DNA from: Bacillota bacterium | Lineage (GTDB): Bacteria > Bacillota > UBA4882 > UBA8346 | Direction: 5' to 3' | DNA length: 64,000 bases | Assembly: GCA_023429995.1 (NCBI GenBank) | Contig: JAEZCE010000026.1 | Coordinates: 48,231 to 112,230, forward strand | Shown: positions 8,799 to 16,463 of the stretch, one piece after another | Layout: every line of letters begins with the position of its first letter | Position numbering within the stretch: the first letter of the stretch is position 1 | Made by a program: the position numbers and the translations under genes | The notes under the pieces: generated by a model | What the model was told of the DNA's origin: nothing | Seen by the model: the letters and a program-made list of their open reading frames with translations, nothing else | Databases searched by the model: none

Positions 8799-9419
8799 AT
8801 GAAAAAAATTATTATCCGGGTATTTTTAACCGGGCTATTCATCTTTCTAACCAGTACGAGCGTTTTCGCAGCTTCTTTTTACGTAAACGGCAATGTTCAT
8901 CATTTTTTATTTTTATCGGACCTTACCAGGGATGACTTTGATTGGTATTCCTTGGGATTGGAATATTCGAGCGAAGCGACTCAAAACAAGTTAAATGTTG
9001 AATGTTTTAATCCCTTTCAAGATATTACAGCCGAAGGCATAATGGTTAGAAATGGAATATTGTTAATATCAGATAATGGGTCCATGGTGTACGGCAACTT
9101 TTCCGTGATGGGTCTGCATGTCGATGCGGAGGGAATAAAGAATGACTTTGGCGGAATAATGCTGGGGATTGAAAGCCGGTCTTTTCTGGATCAACGGTCA
9201 TACATCGACTGCAGTATTGATTTTACTGTCTCCGGCCTTGGGGGAAATGCGTTTGACTCAGGTTATGGGGTGGCCAACCTAAGATTGAATACTCTGGTTA
9301 CGGATCATCTGGGATTCTCATTGGGATTGAACTGGACCAGGATGATTGTGCGTGACAATGACCTCAAGATCAAAGAGAGTGATAACGGACTGAATTTGGG
9401 AATGTTTTGCCATTTTTAA
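8799..9419 (+). CDS. Small exported protein of unknown function
   Basis: 206 residues from ATG 8799, chosen because AGAGG (8786-8790) is correctly spaced; an in-frame GTG at 8790 overlaps it. Residues 1-25 are a clear signal peptide (MKKIIIRVFLTGLF, ending TSVFA-AS). The mature part has no cysteine near the cleavage site. It alternates short polar/aromatic stretches with glycine (FYVNGNVHHFLF, WYSLGLEY, LGFSLGLNW) and ends in a phenylalanine (GMFCHF). This pattern is typical of small outer-membrane-like beta-barrels, but no family is recognised. It stands alone with its own promoter. Confidence 0.7.
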   Translation: MKKIIIRVFLTGLFIFLTSTSVFAASFYVNGNVHHFLFLSDLTRDDFDWYSLGLEYSSEATQNKLNVECFNPFQDITAEGIMVRNGILLISDNGSMVYGNFSVMGLHVDAEGIKNDFGGIMLGIESRSFLDQRSYIDCSIDFTVSGLGGNAFDSGYGVANLRLNTLVTDHLGFSLGLNWTRMIVRDNDLKIKESDNGLNLGMFCHF

Positions 9420-9878
9420 AAGGTGACTACCATATTAGGGACCTAAAAAGCAAGCGGCCTTTGGTCATCAAAGAGCAAGGCCACTTGGTTTGGGGTTTAT
9501 ATTTTAGTCACTATCAGAAAACACGCTCCATATATAAAAGATTTGGGCGGTTTTTTTATTATCGAACAGCGATTCCCGGAATGAAATCAGCAAACGCTGA
9601 AATGATGAGGGCATAAAAATAAAAAGCAGGTTTTAAAATTTTTAAAACAAGGTTTTTTAATTTTTTGGGCAACATGGCCCCCATGCTCAACATGGACTTT
9701 TGAAATCCCCGATAGATGAGTTTATGTGGGGGATGTTGGCAATGTTGGGGAAAAAATAAAAACAAATTGTAAATTCGACCCGAGAGCTCTATTTGATTGG
9801 GGTCTAATTGAGTTGACAACATCTTTGTTAAGACAATTTAAGGTTAGCGTAATGGTTTCGCAATTGATTTTTTACGTT
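9420..9878. other. Gene-poor interval
   Basis: No supported gene. 9454-9490 contains GGCCTT...AAGGCC, a possible weak hairpin after the exported-protein gene, without a proper U-run. Short open frames on both strands lack ribosome binding sites and recognisable sequence. Confidence 0.5.
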
Positions 9879-9912
9879 ATAGTTATAATATATAATTATA
9901 TTTTATAACTAT
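9879..9912. promoter_or_regulatory. MarR-type operator palindrome
   Basis: ATAGTTATAA (9879-9888) and TTATAACTAT (9903-9912) are perfect 10-base inverted arms separated by 14 AT-rich bases containing TATAAT hexamers. It sits immediately upstream of the ribosome binding site AAGGAGGG (9921-9928) of the broken MarR gene, where MarR-family regulators bind to repress themselves and a linked exporter. Confidence 0.65.
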
Positions 9913-9935
9913 CATCCGAAAAGGAGGGCTAATGA

Positions 9936-10263
9936 TTGGATACCATTAATGAAAATTTGGTGGATGAGATTTTTAATGCGCTGGAAACAGCGAAGAAAAC
10001 GCAGTCACTGCTACCGCAATTTGAAATTTATTAACGAATTACATAATCTTGGATTGGTTAAAAAGTCCAGCCTGCCATCGGATATGCGGGTTGTTCTGAT
10101 ACACCTCACGGAGCTTGGAGAGCAGTACATAGAGAAATATATTACAAAATATCATAGCCGTCTGAAGGAGGAATTCAAAAAAATAGGGGAATCGGATTGC
10201 CTCATTATGATTAATGTTATTAACAAAGTATATGGTTCAATAAAAAAAGTTTATCAAGAATAA
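9936..10263 (+). pseudogene. MarR-family regulator, internally deleted and frameshifted
   Basis: From TTG 9936, seven bases after a strong AAGGAGGG, the frame gives LDTINENLVDEIFNALE and stops at about 10033. In the next frame the end of a MarR winged helix continues (FINELHNLGLVKK, DMRVVLIHLTELG) to 10263 with the C-terminal dimerisation helix. The middle of the domain, including the helix-turn-helix, is missing. A 104-codon open frame starting at 9949 is only a by-product of this fusion. The MFS exporter follows 20 bases later, the usual MarR-exporter arrangement, and would now be unrepressed by this protein. Confidence 0.75.
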
Positions 10264-10283
10264 GTTTGAAAGGATTATCATTT

Positions 10284-11711
10284 ATGAACTCCCATAATTT
10301 CTCAAAAAAGCAACGGACACTGATTCTGATTCCATTGCTGATTGGCGGCTTTATTGCATTGCTGAATGAAACATTATTAAATGTGGCGTTTCCACAGCTG
10401 ACTTTATCGCTCCATGTAACCATAAACACGGTTCAATGGTTGGCAACAGCTTATATGCTGGTTATAGGTATATCGGTTCCCGTTATTGCTTTCCTTTTAG
10501 AAAATATTGCGACAAAGTCTCTGTACTTATTTGCCATGCTGCTTTTTTCTATTGGTACGGTTTGCTGTGGTTTCTCACAAACCTTTTCCATGCTGCTTGT
10601 CTCTAGGATGGTGCAGGGTGTCGGAACGGGAATGCTGATTCCGATCATGATGAATACAATTTTAGCAATCTATCCCCCGGAAAAGCGTGGTGCTGCCATA
10701 GGATTGAGCATGATTGTTGTTGTTTTTGCTCCTGTAATCGGGCCGACTCTTTCCGGACTTGTATTGCAGTATTTGAACTGGCACTGGCTGTTTTTTTCTA
10801 CTTTACCGCTGGCATTTATAGCGATTATACTTGGAATGTTCAATCTGAAAAATGTTTCACACTTATCCAGGCCGAAAATAGATGGATTATCCATAATTCT
10901 TTCAATAATCGGTTTTGGCGGAATTATTTTCGGTATTTGCTCTATTGAAACAATGGGCTTTCGTAATGCGACTGTAATGATAACATTGTTCTGCGGAATT
11001 ACAGGGTTAACGTTATTTACATTACGTCAACTTTCATTAAAACAACCGATGCTTGAAATGAGGGCTTTCCGTTTTCCCATGTTTTCATTGAGTACTTGTC
11101 TTTTACTGATTGCATTTATGATTCCATTTTCCATTAACATTATTTTACCTACCTATTTACAAAATATACTTGGGTTAACTCCAACCGAGGCAGGTCTTGC
11201 CTTATTACTGGGTGGTGTTGTATGCGGATTGATTACACCATTATCCGGCATGTTATATGATAAAATAGGCGTAAAGCCGCTTGTGATCACCGGATTTGGG
11301 GTATTGATAATAACCATGACGTTTTTCTCACATATTTCGGCATCGATGAGTCTTACGTTTCTCATCGTTTTACACTGTTTAACATTTTTGGGGACTTCCC
11401 TGGTTAATACGCCTATACAAACAAATGCGCTGAATCAGTTGCCGAAAGAATATAATACTCACGGTGTTGCCATTACAAATACCATTCAGCAAATTGCTGC
11501 GGCATTTGGTTCTTCCTTATTCATAGGACTTATGGGGGCGATCCAATCAAATTATCTTTCTAAATTTAAAAATCCAACTATTTTGCAACAGCATACCGCA
11601 GTCATTTCCGGTGTTAATTCAGCTTTTACAGCAGCTCTGATCATGGTGGTAATAGCATTTATGTTATCATTTTTTATAAAAAAGACGGTGATGGATACTG
11701 AAACATCATGA
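10284..11711 (+). CDS. MFS multidrug exporter, DHA2 (EmrB/QacA-like) family
   Basis: 475-residue integral membrane protein consistent with the 14-segment DHA2 drug:H+ antiporters. The ATG at 10284 is preceded by AGGA; a TTG at 10266 is in frame. Diagnostic strings are NETLLNVAFPQL in the first helix, WLATAYMLVIGI, SRMVQGVGTGMLIPIM (motif A/C region), and PPEKRGAAIGL. The sequence is more AT-rich than the neighbouring operons and is flanked by pseudogenes, so horizontal acquisition is plausible. Its regulator (9936-10263) is broken. The substrate is unknown. Confidence 0.9.
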   Translation: MNSHNFSKKQRTLILIPLLIGGFIALLNETLLNVAFPQLTLSLHVTINTVQWLATAYMLVIGISVPVIAFLLENIATKSLYLFAMLLFSIGTVCCGFSQTFSMLLVSRMVQGVGTGMLIPIMMNTILAIYPPEKRGAAIGLSMIVVVFAPVIGPTLSGLVLQYLNWHWLFFSTLPLAFIAIILGMFNLKNVSHLSRPKIDGLSIILSIIGFGGIIFGICSIETMGFRNATVMITLFCGITGLTLFTLRQLSLKQPMLEMRAFRFPMFSLSTCLLLIAFMIPFSINIILPTYLQNILGLTPTEAGLALLLGGVVCGLITPLSGMLYDKIGVKPLVITGFGVLIITMTFFSHISASMSLTFLIVLHCLTFLGTSLVNTPIQTNALNQLPKEYNTHGVAITNTIQQIAAAFGSSLFIGLMGAIQSNYLSKFKNPTILQQHTAVISGVNSAFTAALIMVVIAFMLSFFIKKTVMDTETS

Positions 11712-11940
11712 ATGGTGGAACGGACAAGGTTATCCTCTGGGATTTAAAGAAGATGCAATTCCGCTTGAATCTAGAATCATTGCAATCGTTGATGCGTATG
11801 ACGCAACGCAATGACCAGCACTCGTCCCTATCGTAAAGCAATAGACAGCAAATCCGCGTTAGAAGAACTTCAACGCTACGCGGGGATACAATTTGAACCG
11901 GAATTGGTTAAATTCATCACATTGATGAGTACAACAAGCG
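11695..11940 (+). pseudogene. HD-GYP phosphodiesterase remnant with 5-bp duplication
   Basis: Reading through the end of the MFS gene in another frame gives KHHEWWNGQGYPLGF and ESRIIAIVDAYDA, then a stop at 11812. The next frame continues with AMTSTRPYRKAIDSKSALEEL and FEPELVKFI. Joined, this is the C-terminal third of an HD-GYP c-di-GMP phosphodiesterase. The break is a tandem ACGCA duplication at 11801-11810; removing one copy restores the frame. Only the fragment is present and it overlaps the MFS stop. Confidence 0.8.
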
Positions 11941-12138
11941 TAAATCCCGGGTCCCTTCCCGCCATAAGTTCCATTCATAAGAAAAAAGCTCCTGCTATTT
12001 GGAGTCAGGGACATGAATTAAGTTTTCATTGAATTGATTGCCAAAGTGAACGCTAATGGTTTCCACCGGGGCAAAAAGCGCCGCCACATCGATTTCCAAT
12101 CCCTCCGCGATTAACAATAGCATGTCAAAGGAAAAACT
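11939..12138. repeat. Direct repeat copy 1 (XRE gene 3' fragment)
   Basis: About 200 bases nearly identical to 12558-12757, offset 619. It corresponds to the minus-strand 3' half plus downstream flank of the XRE gene at 12614-12922. It has replaced the natural 3' end of the XRE gene at 12111-12446. Confidence 0.85.
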
Positions 12139-12446
12139 GATTTTAACTTGTGCCCTTTGAATTTATTGTGCAGGAATTCAATAAATAGTGCCGCCGCTTG
12201 TCTGGCTTCCGGCGGGAGACCCTTCAGAATATCTTCCGGTGTCTTTACCTTTGAATTACCAAGCAAATAGTCCGTACTTACATCGAAATGCCGGGCAATT
12301 TTACAGAGAGTATTAAAATCGGGTTCCCGTTCTCCGGTTTCATATTTTGATAAAGCGGCATAAGTAATACCTGTTTGGGTAGCCAGGTCCTCTCTGCTTA
12401 TATTGGCCTCATCTCTCAAATTTCTTAATTGATTTGCAAATTCCAT
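12111..12446 (-). CDS. XRE-family regulator with altered C-terminus
   Basis: 111 residues with an N-terminal Cro/C1-type helix-turn-helix (residues about 5-60: FANQLRNLRDEANI, TQTGITYAALSKYETGER, FDVSTDYLLG), common in phage-like and cell-state regulators. GAGGTG precedes the ATG. The final residues (KSVFPLTCYC) are encoded by the duplicated segment in a frame different from that of the parent gene. The original protein therefore probably ended near KFKGHKLK and this tail is an artefact of recombination. The DNA-binding part is intact. Target unknown. Confidence 0.75.
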   Translation of the reverse strand: MEFANQLRNLRDEANISREDLATQTGITYAALSKYETGEREPDFNTLCKIARHFDVSTDYLLGNSKVKTPEDILKGLPPEARQAAALFIEFLHNKFKGHKLKSVFPLTCYC

Positions 12447-12557
12447 CCAGACACCTCGGGTTGTGATCTGAGCATTAAAATTTTCCGGGATGTTATTACT
12501 TCTTCATCTTCAATGCGCTCTCCGGAAAGATCTTTCTGGAGAATAAATATCCAGCCA

Positions 12558-12757
12558 CGTAAATCCTGGTTTTCTTCCCGCCATAAGTTCCATTCATAAG
12601 AAAAAAGCTCCTACTATTTGGAGTCAGGGACATGAATTAAGTTTTCATTGAATTGATTGCCAAAGTGAACACTAATGGTTTCCACCGGGGCAAAAAGCGC
12701 CGCCACATCGATTTCCAATCCCTCCGCGATTAACAACAACATGTCAAAGGAAAAACT
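12558..12757. repeat. Direct repeat copy 2 (within XRE gene)
   Basis: The partner of 11939-12138. Here the sequence is in its native context as the 3' part of the XRE gene at 12614-12922, so this copy is the likely source. Confidence 0.85.
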
Positions 12758-12922
12758 TATTTGGATATTGGGCGCTTCAATTTTACTTAAATGACTGGCG
12801 CTGATATCCACTTTGGCTGCCAGTTCTTCCTGACTTAATCCGCGCAAATTCCGGAAAAATGCAATCCTTCTCCCGACTTCCTTGTATATTGAAAAAAATT
12901 TATCTTTATCCTTTTTTCGCAT
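12614..12922 (-). CDS. XRE-family transcriptional regulator
   Basis: 102-residue DNA-binding protein: an N-terminal helix (KDKFFSIYKEVGRRI), then the helix-turn-helix (RNLRGLSQEELAAKVDIS, ASHLSKIEAP) and a short C-terminal stretch (LLLIAEGLEIDVAALFAP) typical of SinR/Xre-like single-domain regulators. AGGAG precedes the ATG. Upstream is a 19-base palindrome (13010-13028) that may be its operator. Downstream, the frame ends with two consecutive TAG codons, after which 61 further codons remain open to 12425. Confidence 0.85.
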   Translation of the reverse strand: MRKKDKDKFFSIYKEVGRRIAFFRNLRGLSQEELAAKVDISASHLSKIEAPNIQISFSFDMLLLIAEGLEIDVAALFAPVETISVHFGNQFNENLIHVPDSK

Positions 12923-13009
12923 GGATTTGCCGCACTCCTGTTTTTGTTACACTACAATATTTATTATGTCCATTATACGTATGCAATAAAACCAATGCAC
13001 TTGCATAAA

Positions 13010-13028
13010 TTAGAATAATATATTCTAA
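13010..13028. promoter_or_regulatory. Palindrome between divergent XRE and Spo0E-like genes
   Basis: TTAGAATA-ATA-TATTCTAA, perfect 8-base arms. It overlaps the -35 region of a plus-strand promoter whose -10 is TATAAT at 13046-13051, so a bound regulator could affect the downstream Spo0E-like gene. It is a candidate operator of the divergent XRE protein. Confidence 0.5.
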
Positions 13029-13087
13029 TTTAAAGATATATATGGTATAATATGGATTACTACCAAGCGTTTTAAAATGCAAAATAA

Positions 13088-13121
13088 ATAAATTTACCTT
13101 GCTTTACAGAGGTAAATTTAT
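13088..13121 (+). other. Leader hairpin upstream of Spo0E-like gene
   Basis: A perfect 12-base stem (ATAAATTTACCT / AGGTAAATTTAT) with a 10-base loop lies in the presumed 5' leader between the promoter at 13046 and the Spo0E-like start. There is no U-run, so it is not a standard terminator; RNA stability or regulation is possible. Confidence 0.4.
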
Positions 13122-13216
13122 AAGTGTTTTATACCTTCTTATTAAATGCGGAAAAATTGGGAAAAACGATTGTAATAGTGACGAGTTAAATTGAGATATT
13201 CGAGGTATTGCGGGAA

Positions 13217-13438
13217 ATGTCAATGGGTACAAACGCTGCTGATTCGGAGAAACTCTTAGAGGAGATCCATAAGGCCCGTAACCGGATGCAGCGGTTATGG
13301 GCGGAAAAAGGTTATACCGATGATGAGGTTTTGGCGGCCAGCGTTGAGGTTGACCATTTGTTGAATGAGTATGACCGGGCGTTGGGGGTTTTAACGCTGG
13401 AAGCGGCGAGAGATGAAAACAGCAGACCGCTTTTTTAG
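13217..13438 (+). CDS. Spo0E-like aspartyl-phosphate phosphatase
   Basis: Small helical-hairpin protein of about 73 residues. Spo0E-family proteins remove phosphate from Spo0A~P and delay sporulation. Visible family pattern: EEIHKARNRMQRLWAEKGYT, then DDEVLAASVEVDHLLNEYD, where SVEVD aligns with the SQELD signature. Possible starts are TTG 13208, ATG 13217 and ATG 13223; GAGG at 13202-13205 best serves 13217. It abuts, stop to stop, a second Spo0E-like gene on the other strand. The catalytic Asp of the signature is retained, the preceding Gln-Glu-Leu is Val-Glu-Val, so phosphatase activity is likely but not certain. Confidence 0.75.
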   Translation: MSMGTNAADSEKLLEEIHKARNRMQRLWAEKGYTDDEVLAASVEVDHLLNEYDRALGVLTLEAARDENSRPLF

Positions 13439-13639
13439 TTAAAGTGTTCCCCGATGAAACGGCATAAACTGTTGATATTGATTCAATAAAATATCCAGTT
13501 CGATGCTGGCCTCCAAGACAACATCATCGGTACACTGTCGTTGCTTCCAAAGGGTTTGCATTTTAGTCCGGGCAATTTCGATTTTTGTTTCCAGAGAGTC
13601 TTTGGTTTCAACCAAAGGGATGGCTTTTTTCTTGCGCAT
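13439..13639 (-). CDS. Second Spo0E-like protein
   Basis: 66-residue protein with the same two-helix pattern (KIEIARTKMQTLWKQRQCT, then DDVVLEASIELDILLNQY); SIELD matches the SQELD signature. GAGGT six bases upstream of ATG supports the start. The strings TKMQTLWKQ and NRMQRLWAE show that it is a diverged paralogue of the facing gene. The two genes converge with no intervening base, so they share no terminator and could form overlapping transcripts. Confidence 0.75.
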   Translation of the reverse strand: MRKKKAIPLVETKDSLETKIEIARTKMQTLWKQRQCTDDVVLEASIELDILLNQYQQFMPFHRGTL

Positions 13640-13958
13640 GTTTTTACCTCAAATATTTTAAATCGCTTTTGGAGAATTTGTTTATTCATGTAATTATATG
13701 AATTTTTAAATCAATTTAGTAAGTCCGATTATTTTATGGCACCTCTATTTAGAGTTTACTTTGAAGCCCAAAAGATCAATTCTCCCGCCAAGGCGTCGGC
13801 GCGATAAGTGACGCAGACGCAGAGAAGAGACGAAAAATATCATACTCAAAATTAGAGGAATTTTATAAATAATATGGAATGTCAAAAATGTTATGGAGTT
13901 TGGTATTTTAAAAGTTGAGGATGAGGGTGACTCCTCGTTGAACGGCAGGGACATTCGG

Positions 13959-14573
13959 ATGAGGATAAAGACGTTGATCGTGGAAGACGAGTTGGAATGG
14001 CTGGAGCTTTATTTTCAAGAACTGCGCCGTTTTGAAGATATCCAAATCGTCGATACGGTTAGAACTGCGGAAGAGGCGGTTGAACGTTCTCAAATTACCC
14101 GGCCGGATATTATTTTGATGGATTTGAATTTGTCAAAAAATCAATTTGATGGGTTAACCGCCATCGGAGATATCTTGCAGGATATCGATACCAACATTAT
14201 CGTGGTGACCTCCCATTTTGATAAAACACTGATCGAGGAAGCTTTCAATGCCGGAGCTGTGGATTATCTCCTGAAACATCATCTGGAACGTTTACCCGAA
14301 CTTGTGAAAGAGATATACGAAAATTCCAGCCCGCATGCAGTCTTGGCCAATGCATATTCGCATAACCGCAAAGAGAACCGGTTTAATACCTTGAGTAAAG
14401 CGGAGCGGGAAGTCCTGCTATTTAAGAAACAGGGTTTTACCCATACCGAGATTGAAAAAATGTCCTATAAGGCCCGAAGTACGCTTAGACATCAAGTTAG
14501 CAGCCTGTTGAAAAAATTGAACGTGCATTCCTGTCAGGAAGCCGTTAAGAAGTTTAAACAGTTTATTGAATAA
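13959..14573 (+). CDS. Response regulator with LuxR-type output domain
   Basis: 204 residues from ATG 13959 (MRIKTLIVEDE), preferred over the in-frame ATG at 13893 because the receiver domain begins here. The receiver has the acidic pocket (VEDE), phospho-acceptor Asp in ILMDLNL, the conserved Thr/Ser (VVTSHF) and Lys (LLKHH). The C-terminal region (LSKAEREVLLFKKQGFTHTE, LRHQVSSLLKKLNV) is a LuxR/NarL-like helix-turn-helix. The probable partner kinase is two genes downstream at 16464, with an adenine deaminase between them. It probably activates this small cluster. Confidence 0.88.
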   Translation: MRIKTLIVEDELEWLELYFQELRRFEDIQIVDTVRTAEEAVERSQITRPDIILMDLNLSKNQFDGLTAIGDILQDIDTNIIVVTSHFDKTLIEEAFNAGAVDYLLKHHLERLPELVKEIYENSSPHAVLANAYSHNRKENRFNTLSKAEREVLLFKKQGFTHTEIEKMSYKARSTLRHQVSSLLKKLNVHSCQEAVKKFKQFIE

Positions 14574-14685
14574 ACAAAAGCTTTGGGTGAATTTGGTTGG
14601 CGGTTCTTGATGGATTTAATAGGAGGCGAAGAGTTTCTGATTTGGATAACAAAGCGTCACTTTATACCAAAAAGGGAGAGTTACG

Positions 14686-16446
14686 ATGAATCAGCATTTA
14701 TTTAGAGTTGCCATAGGTAAAGAACCTGCTAATTTAGTCATTAAAAATGGACTATTGCTCAACGTATATAGTGGAGAAATTTACCCCGGTGGCATTGCCC
14801 TTGGTGGTGAGAAGATCGCAGCAGTCGGTGATATTGAGTATACCATTGGTGAAACTACAGAGGTTATTGACGCGGACGGCAAGTATCTTACACCCGGTTT
14901 TATTGATGGTCATATTCATCCGGAGAGTTCTAATTTGAGTATGTCCAAATTTGCGGAAATAGCCCTTTGCCATGGCACGTCCAGCATCTTTACGGATTTA
15001 CATGAAATTGGTGTTGTTGGTGGTATTGAAGCGATGAATGCAGCACTGGATGAGGGGAAACAAACTCCTTTAAAATATTATTGGGTCGTGCCCTCCCATA
15101 TTCCGTTTTCGCCAGATCTTGAAACCAGTGGTGGTCGAATCAATGCCGATATTATCGAGCAGGCGATGATTCGGGAGGAAGCCGTCGGTCTTTCGGAAGT
15201 ATGCTCTTCCTATGTCGCGATGGAACATGCGGATTTGATGCGCTCACTTGATATTACCAGTAAAGAGCGGAAAACAATATCGGGACATGGCCCGGATGCC
15301 ACGGGTCCCTTATGGAATGCTTTCGTGGCAGTTGGAGTGAATAATGATCATGAATCTTTATCGGCTGAAGATATTTTATTGCGTGTACGTACTGGTGTCC
15401 ATGCGCAATTACGCCATAATTTGATTGTACCTACCTTACCCCAAATGATTACGGCCATAACAAAACAAGGCATTAATACCAGGATGCTAAGTTTAGTGAC
15501 GGATGATACTTCGTCAGTGATTTTGGTCAAAGAAGGACATATGGATTATTTAGTCCGTCTGGCATTGGAGCAAGGGGTGGATTTCATGACAGCTATTCAG
15601 ATGGTAACTCTTAATGCCGCCCAGACATTCAACAAAGATAATGAAATTGGTTCCTTGGCACCAGGACGCTTTGCCGACATTAACATTGTGGAAGGCCCGC
15701 CGAATTTCAAAGTACTTAAAACCATAGTTAATGGGAAGTTGGTAGCCGAGAGCTTGCGTCCACTTAAACCCGTATCCTTGAAAGACCATCAACTTTGCTT
15801 ATTTAACACCTTTCACGTTAAAAAGGAAGTAACTAGCCGTGATATGGTGATTGAAGCTAAAACCGGGGCCCAAAAGGCTCATCTGCACGTAATGCGCACT
15901 TTACCGTGGGTACCGGTTACAGAGGGTGGCGAGGCCGATTTACCTGTGGAAAATGGCTATATTGCCTCTGACGTTAACCAGGATTTATTGCATATCGCTG
16001 TTGTCGAAAGGCACCGTAAAACCGGGAATATAGGTAGGGCCTTTCTTGGCGGGATGGGTTTAAAAAGTGGGGCAATGGCTTCGAGTATCGGTCATGACCA
16101 TCACAACATCGTGACTCTAGGTGCTAATCCGGAAGATATGGCAATTGCCGTAAACCGTATTGCGGAAATGCAAGGTGGTATTGTTTTGGTTGAAAAGGGC
16201 CAGGTTTTAGACGAGATTCCTTTGCCCCTTTTGGGATTATTAACTGACATAGATGCTTGGACACTGGCGGAGAAACGCGAAGCCTTGCTAAATAAGGCAA
16301 GGGAAATGGGATGCAATGTTTCGGATGCCTTTATGTTCCTTTCTTTCATTTCTTTGGCGGCTCTTCCGGCTTTCGCTATTACGGATAAGGGATATATCGA
16401 TGTAATCGCTCAAAGAGTTATGGATCCTGTTCTTAAGTTTATGTAA
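14686..16446 (+). CDS. Adenine deaminase-like amidohydrolase (second copy)
   Basis: 586 residues, family length. Metal-site landmarks are kept: DGHIHPESS (His near 76 and 78), HGTSSIFTDLHEIG, LSEVCSSY, SGHGPDATG, NNDHESL and LVTDDTSS; C-terminal IGHDHHNIVTLG. Differences from ordinary adenine deaminases are DLHEI for EPHEI, HPE for HIE and GHGP for GHAP, so the preferred base may be altered. A strong GGGAGAG precedes the ATG. It lies between a response regulator and its likely sensor kinase, suggesting that its expression is tied to that two-component system. It is only distantly related to the copy at 5211. Confidence 0.85.
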   Translation: MNQHLFRVAIGKEPANLVIKNGLLLNVYSGEIYPGGIALGGEKIAAVGDIEYTIGETTEVIDADGKYLTPGFIDGHIHPESSNLSMSKFAEIALCHGTSSIFTDLHEIGVVGGIEAMNAALDEGKQTPLKYYWVVPSHIPFSPDLETSGGRINADIIEQAMIREEAVGLSEVCSSYVAMEHADLMRSLDITSKERKTISGHGPDATGPLWNAFVAVGVNNDHESLSAEDILLRVRTGVHAQLRHNLIVPTLPQMITAITKQGINTRMLSLVTDDTSSVILVKEGHMDYLVRLALEQGVDFMTAIQMVTLNAAQTFNKDNEIGSLAPGRFADINIVEGPPNFKVLKTIVNGKLVAESLRPLKPVSLKDHQLCLFNTFHVKKEVTSRDMVIEAKTGAQKAHLHVMRTLPWVPVTEGGEADLPVENGYIASDVNQDLLHIAVVERHRKTGNIGRAFLGGMGLKSGAMASSIGHDHHNIVTLGANPEDMAIAVNRIAEMQGGIVLVEKGQVLDEIPLPLLGLLTDIDAWTLAEKREALLNKAREMGCNVSDAFMFLSFISLAALPAFAITDKGYIDVIAQRVMDPVLKFM

Positions 16447-16463
16447 AAGGGATATGAGTAGTA

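Noticed and set aside
9559..9822. Minus-strand frame with hydrophobic C-terminus
   Set aside because: AT-rich gap, no ribosome binding site, and codon pattern not protein-like outside a short hydrophobic stretch.
14635..14687. Short TTG-started frame LDNKASLYTKKGELR overlapping the start of adenine deaminase 2
   Set aside because: Only 15 codons and badly spaced from the AGGAGG at 14621; leader-peptide function cannot be supported.
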